NCBI GenBank assembly: GCA_003445095.1 | Contig: DLVS01000432.1 | Span: 1-8,284 of the forward strand | Origin: Verrucomicrobiales bacterium | Lineage (GTDB): Bacteria > Verrucomicrobiota > Verrucomicrobiia > Limisphaerales > UBA9464 | Reading direction: 5' to 3' | DNA: 8,284 nucleotides | Part shown: in pieces, positions 5,692 through 8,284 of the stretch | Layout of the letters: the number at the start of each line of letters is the position of its first letter | Position numbering within the stretch: position 1 is the stretch's first letter | The notes under the pieces: model-generated | Seen by the model: only the letters and a program-made list of their open reading frames with translations | Told to the model about the DNA's origin: nothing | Database searches by the model: none | Made by a program: the position numbers and the translations under genes

Positions 5692-7194
5692 ATGCGCTCG
5701 ATTACCAAATTGCTGCTTCTGGGAATGCTGTGGCTCGGCACGCGACCGGCGGTCGGGTTTTCCCTCCAAGGTCCGCTCGAAACCTGGCAAGATGGGGTGC
5801 TGAACTACGTCAGCATCTTTACTTCAATCAAGCGCGAAGGTGACACCTACGGACCGATGAATCTCGGGAATGAGTATCGGTGGGGCTCACCGGTGCTCGT
5901 CTATGGATTCGATTCCAGCTTTGTCGAGTACTTCGGTCCTCAGGGAGTCGCGGCAGTCGAAGCGGCTGTCAAAATCTTGAATGACTTGCCGGGAACGACG
6001 GAAATGACGCCGGAGTTGCAAGAATTCCCGCTAACGGCGACTCGCTATAATTACGTGGCGCAGCAATTGCGCCTGAGGGACGTCAAGTCCTTGGCCTTAT
6101 CCATCCTTCTCGAGCAAATGGGGCTCGCGTGCCCGGAACGCTACACGTGGACGTTGCGCAGTCGTACTCCAATCCCCAACACACAGCCCCAGCAGTACTA
6201 TTTTAATACCATCAAGCGAAACTTCGACCCGGTAACTTGGCGGCCCAGTAGCTACGTCAACAACACCCTCTACACTTACCAAATTGTCCGTTTGGGTGAC
6301 GATTATTTTGACTGCCAAGAACTAGCGGTGGATGTGGCCAACCCAAACGTCACTGTAATGGCGACATCGGGGCTACAGGCCGGTGTAACGGACCCGCGGG
6401 TTAAGCAGCAAGTTTACGGCCCGCTTAGTTGGGTCGCCGAGGGTTTTGGGTTGTTCTATACTGGGCTTACGCGTGACGACGTTGGGGGGTTGCGATATCT
6501 GTACCGTGGAGGAAACACCAACTGGCAGGCGGCTCCGTTGGGATCCGGAGGTAGCGCATTCTCAACTCCGTGGGGCTATTCGGGATTCCAGATACTCAAC
6601 CCCAACATTGGGTCGCCTTGGACAGTAGTGGGAGGGCCTTTAGTAGGTGCGACCAATGGTGGGGGTGTAGTTATCTCCAGCACATTTGTGGATAATGGTG
6701 GCCGTGGGGGACCTCAAAAAGTCAATTTCGTTCGCGTGGATACTGACCCGCTGCTCGGCCTGTACTTGAGCCCCGTAGTCATCCGCTATGGCGAGACCGT
6801 AATCGACCAATTTGGACAAGCCCTGCGGCAAATCGTCGAACGACCCATTACTCAGCCTGATATCTTGTTTACGGCTGCTGACGTCGGTGTCGATCCTGGC
6901 GTGGGCCAATCGTACGTCTATGGAATTCTCAATACGCAGGCAACCTACGTTTCCTCCGTCCCCCCGAGCTTCGTCGGAGTACTTCCGCCCGGCCCAGGAA
7001 TCGTCGAGCCAGGAATTCAAGTGATTTTCAATAAGGTCGGCCCCTGGATCTTCAACATCACCGAGACCACCGAGGAATTGGGAGTTCGAGGGTTCGTTTG
7101 GGGATCCTACGATGGAACGACTAATGCTCCGGTTGTGTACCCGGTCGGTTCGACGCTACAGGAAATCGAATCAACCCTCTTCCGCGGATACTAG
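5692..7194 (+). CDS. exported protein of unknown function with faint matrixin-like landmarks, no zinc site
   Basis: A 500-residue protein with a clear signal peptide (1-23, core 'LLLLGMLWLG', cleavage near VGF or just before SLQ). I do not recognise the family with confidence. Residues 74-100 ('FVEYFGPQGVAAVEAAVKILN') resemble the first helix of matrixin-like folds, where a helix packs beside the active site. Residues 133-145 ('SLALSILLEQMGL') occupy the place expected for the HExxH helix but contain no histidine. Residues 259-272 ('LTRDDVGGLRYLYR') resemble the 'S.DD..GI..LYG' helix that closes matrixin domains. The remaining 230 residues are Gly/Pro-rich beta sequence. There are only two cysteines in the whole protein, C147 and C208, which could form a disulfide. 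The ATG lies 3 bases after the previous stop with no Shine-Dalgarno motif, pointing to translational coupling with the propeller gene. The metalloprotease resemblance is weak and any such domain would be inactive. Confidence 0.85.
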   Translation: MRSITKLLLLGMLWLGTRPAVGFSLQGPLETWQDGVLNYVSIFTSIKREGDTYGPMNLGNEYRWGSPVLVYGFDSSFVEYFGPQGVAAVEAAVKILNDLPGTTEMTPELQEFPLTATRYNYVAQQLRLRDVKSLALSILLEQMGLACPERYTWTLRSRTPIPNTQPQQYYFNTIKRNFDPVTWRPSSYVNNTLYTYQIVRLGDDYFDCQELAVDVANPNVTVMATSGLQAGVTDPRVKQQVYGPLSWVAEGFGLFYTGLTRDDVGGLRYLYRGGNTNWQAAPLGSGGSAFSTPWGYSGFQILNPNIGSPWTVVGGPLVGATNGGGVVISSTFVDNGGRGGPQKVNFVRVDTDPLLGLYLSPVVIRYGETVIDQFGQALRQIVERPITQPDILFTAADVGVDPGVGQSYVYGILNTQATYVSSVPPSFVGVLPPGPGIVEPGIQVIFNKVGPWIFNITETTEELGVRGFVWGSYDGTTNAPVVYPVGSTLQEIESTLFRGY

Positions 7195-7195
7195 G

Positions 7196-7211
7196 CATCC
7201 CTCCATCCCTC
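7196..7211 (+). repeat. 8-base tandem direct repeat in an intergenic gap
   Basis: CATCCCTC occurs twice head to tail, filling more than half of the 29-base gap between two coding regions. It is pyrimidine-rich and offers no Shine-Dalgarno match for the ATG at 7224. It may simply be low-complexity sequence. Confidence 0.6.
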
Positions 7212-7223
7212 CACGTGTCGCTT

Positions 7224-8284
7224 ATGAATCGACTATTTCGTTTCCTTGGAGCCCTCGCCATGATGCTACAGGCGTCGGCTACTTCGCCGCTCTACCTCAA
7301 TCAGGGGCTCGTTACGGATCCGATCATGATCGATGCCCGGGTATTCGTGAATACTGGCACGTTTATCATTGGAGAGCCTCCTACGGACCAGATCAGCAGC
7401 TACCTCAATCCCGTGGTGGCCTATGAGACGTCCAACACTTTGATTTACACCAATCGGGGTAGCATGAGTGGGATCCCGGGATTCAACTTCGAGTTCATCG
7501 ACGACTTTGGCCGGCGTAGGCCGTCGGACACATTCTACAACGGTCCCGGAGCCCGCATTACTGGAGAGTTCGCGAATCTTTCGATCGATATTGATGCCCC
7601 ACCGGACTTCGTCCATCCCACCTACGGTGGTCTAATTAACATTTGGGCTACGAATATCGTCAACAAAGGAACGATTGCCGGCTATTTCGCTGGCGATATC
7701 CAAATCAAAGGCAAAAATGTCGACATTGGCGGCGGCCGAGTCGGCAGCGAAACGATTCCGTTCAGCACTTTCGAAACAGATCTATTCGTACCTAATACCG
7801 CACAATTCACCCAAATTCCCATTTGGGTCGAAGTTGGAGCAACTGAATTCTATCCCGAGACTGATGTGGTCGATATTTGGTGGCGCTACTCTGAGGTGGG
7901 AATCAATCTTAACCTGCTCGGTTTCGAAGTCCCAAACGACAATACCGATCCCCCTACGATCGATACGGTTTTCGTGACTCCCTTTTACGGGTTTAATGAT
8001 GTTTTTGGTGGCGAAACGACCTCGCCGACCGATCCCGATGGCTTCGTCCGGATGGTTCTCACCAACCCGCAAGTGTTCGTTTGGACAAATCAGCCTCCGG
8101 GTTTGCCCGACGCACCGAGCACGAACAAACAGGTGGAAGTCGTGATCGTAGATAATTTTGATACGAATAACGTTTTCATCGACGTGAGCTGGAGAAGGGG
8201 ACCGTCCCCCGATTTGCCGGCGCTTACTTCCTTTACACGTTTTACCACGTTTCAACCGGACCTTATCAACCAAGGAAGCGGCTT
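7224..8284 (+). CDS. exported beta-rich protein, possibly beta-helical; 3' end outside the window
   Basis: The frame from ATG 7224 stays open for 353 codons and runs off the window edge, so the gene is partial. Residues 1-19 are a signal peptide ('LFRFLGALAMMLQASA', cleavage likely after ASA). The mature part is rich in beta-forming residues, Asn, Asp, Thr and Pro, with few lysines. Three short repeats of the form N-x-G-[ST]-hydrophobic occur at about 43 ('FVNTGTF'), 77 ('YTNRGSM') and 147 ('IVNKGTI'). The stretch 137-170 ('LINIWATNIVNKGTIAG' then 'DIQIKGKNVDI') looks like rungs of a right-handed beta-helix of the kind in filamentous-haemagglutinin-like exoproteins. No cysteine was seen in the visible part. 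The gene follows its neighbour by 29 bases without a terminator and probably belongs to the same transcript. It may be a large surface or secreted protein; no enzymatic motif was seen and function is unknown. Confidence 0.85.
   Translation, partial: MNRLFRFLGALAMMLQASATSPLYLNQGLVTDPIMIDARVFVNTGTFIIGEPPTDQISSYLNPVVAYETSNTLIYTNRGSMSGIPGFNFEFIDDFGRRRPSDTFYNGPGARITGEFANLSIDIDAPPDFVHPTYGGLINIWATNIVNKGTIAGYFAGDIQIKGKNVDIGGGRVGSETIPFSTFETDLFVPNTAQFTQIPIWVEVGATEFYPETDVVDIWWRYSEVGINLNLLGFEVPNDNTDPPTIDTVFVTPFYGFNDVFGGETTSPTDPDGFVRMVLTNPQVFVWTNQPPGLPDAPSTNKQVEVVIVDNFDTNNVFIDVSWRRGPSPDLPALTSFTRFTTFQPDLINQGSG

Noticed and set aside
7675..7977. Plus-strand 100-codon open frame near the window end
   Set aside because: It is out of frame with the open frame from ATG 7224, which has a signal peptide and runs through it without a stop.

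Overview
The window reads as a chromosomal stretch of a member of the Verrucomicrobiota (Pedosphaera/Limisphaerales-like soil or freshwater lineages), with moderately high GC by eye. The evidence is a secretin of the TPR-plus-secretin type found in the Akkermansia Amuc_1098 pilus-like cluster, and exported proteins with the 'DxNxDGLPDDW ... DSDHDGVND..E..AGTDP' block followed by a 'YQVQWSTNLKTW'-type C-terminal domain, a combination common in secreted proteins of this phylum. This assignment rests on protein-family recognition from memory, not on a database search. All genes are on the plus strand. No tRNA, rRNA, CRISPR array, insertion sequence or convincing terminator was seen.

Layout: 1-85 is a purine-rich leader with no C between 28 and 92. 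86-796 encodes a small pilus-system assembly protein that looks PilP/GspC-like; it occupies the place of Amuc_1099 next to the secretin. 841-3675 encodes a 944-residue outer-membrane secretin with a signal peptide, periplasmic TPR-like helices, N-domains, three glycine tracts and a complete C-terminal secretin core. 3742-5688 encodes an exported protein with seven ~54-residue repeats (probably a seven-bladed beta-propeller), a fibronectin III-like domain, acidic Ca-binding-type repeats and a C-terminal beta domain. 5692-7194 encodes an exported 500-residue protein of unknown function with faint matrixin-like landmarks but no HExxH. 7224 to the window end is the first 353 codons of another exported, beta-rich protein that runs off the edge.

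The gaps between the genes are 44, 65, 3 and 29 bases with no terminator between them, so the five genes probably form one transcription unit. The picture is a type IV pilus-like or type II secretion-like assembly locus whose secretin gene is followed directly by at least three Sec-exported, non-enzymatic-looking proteins. The simplest reading is that these are surface proteins, accessory factors or substrates that use or decorate the secretin. That functional link is an inference from gene order; the exported proteins have no function I can name with confidence.
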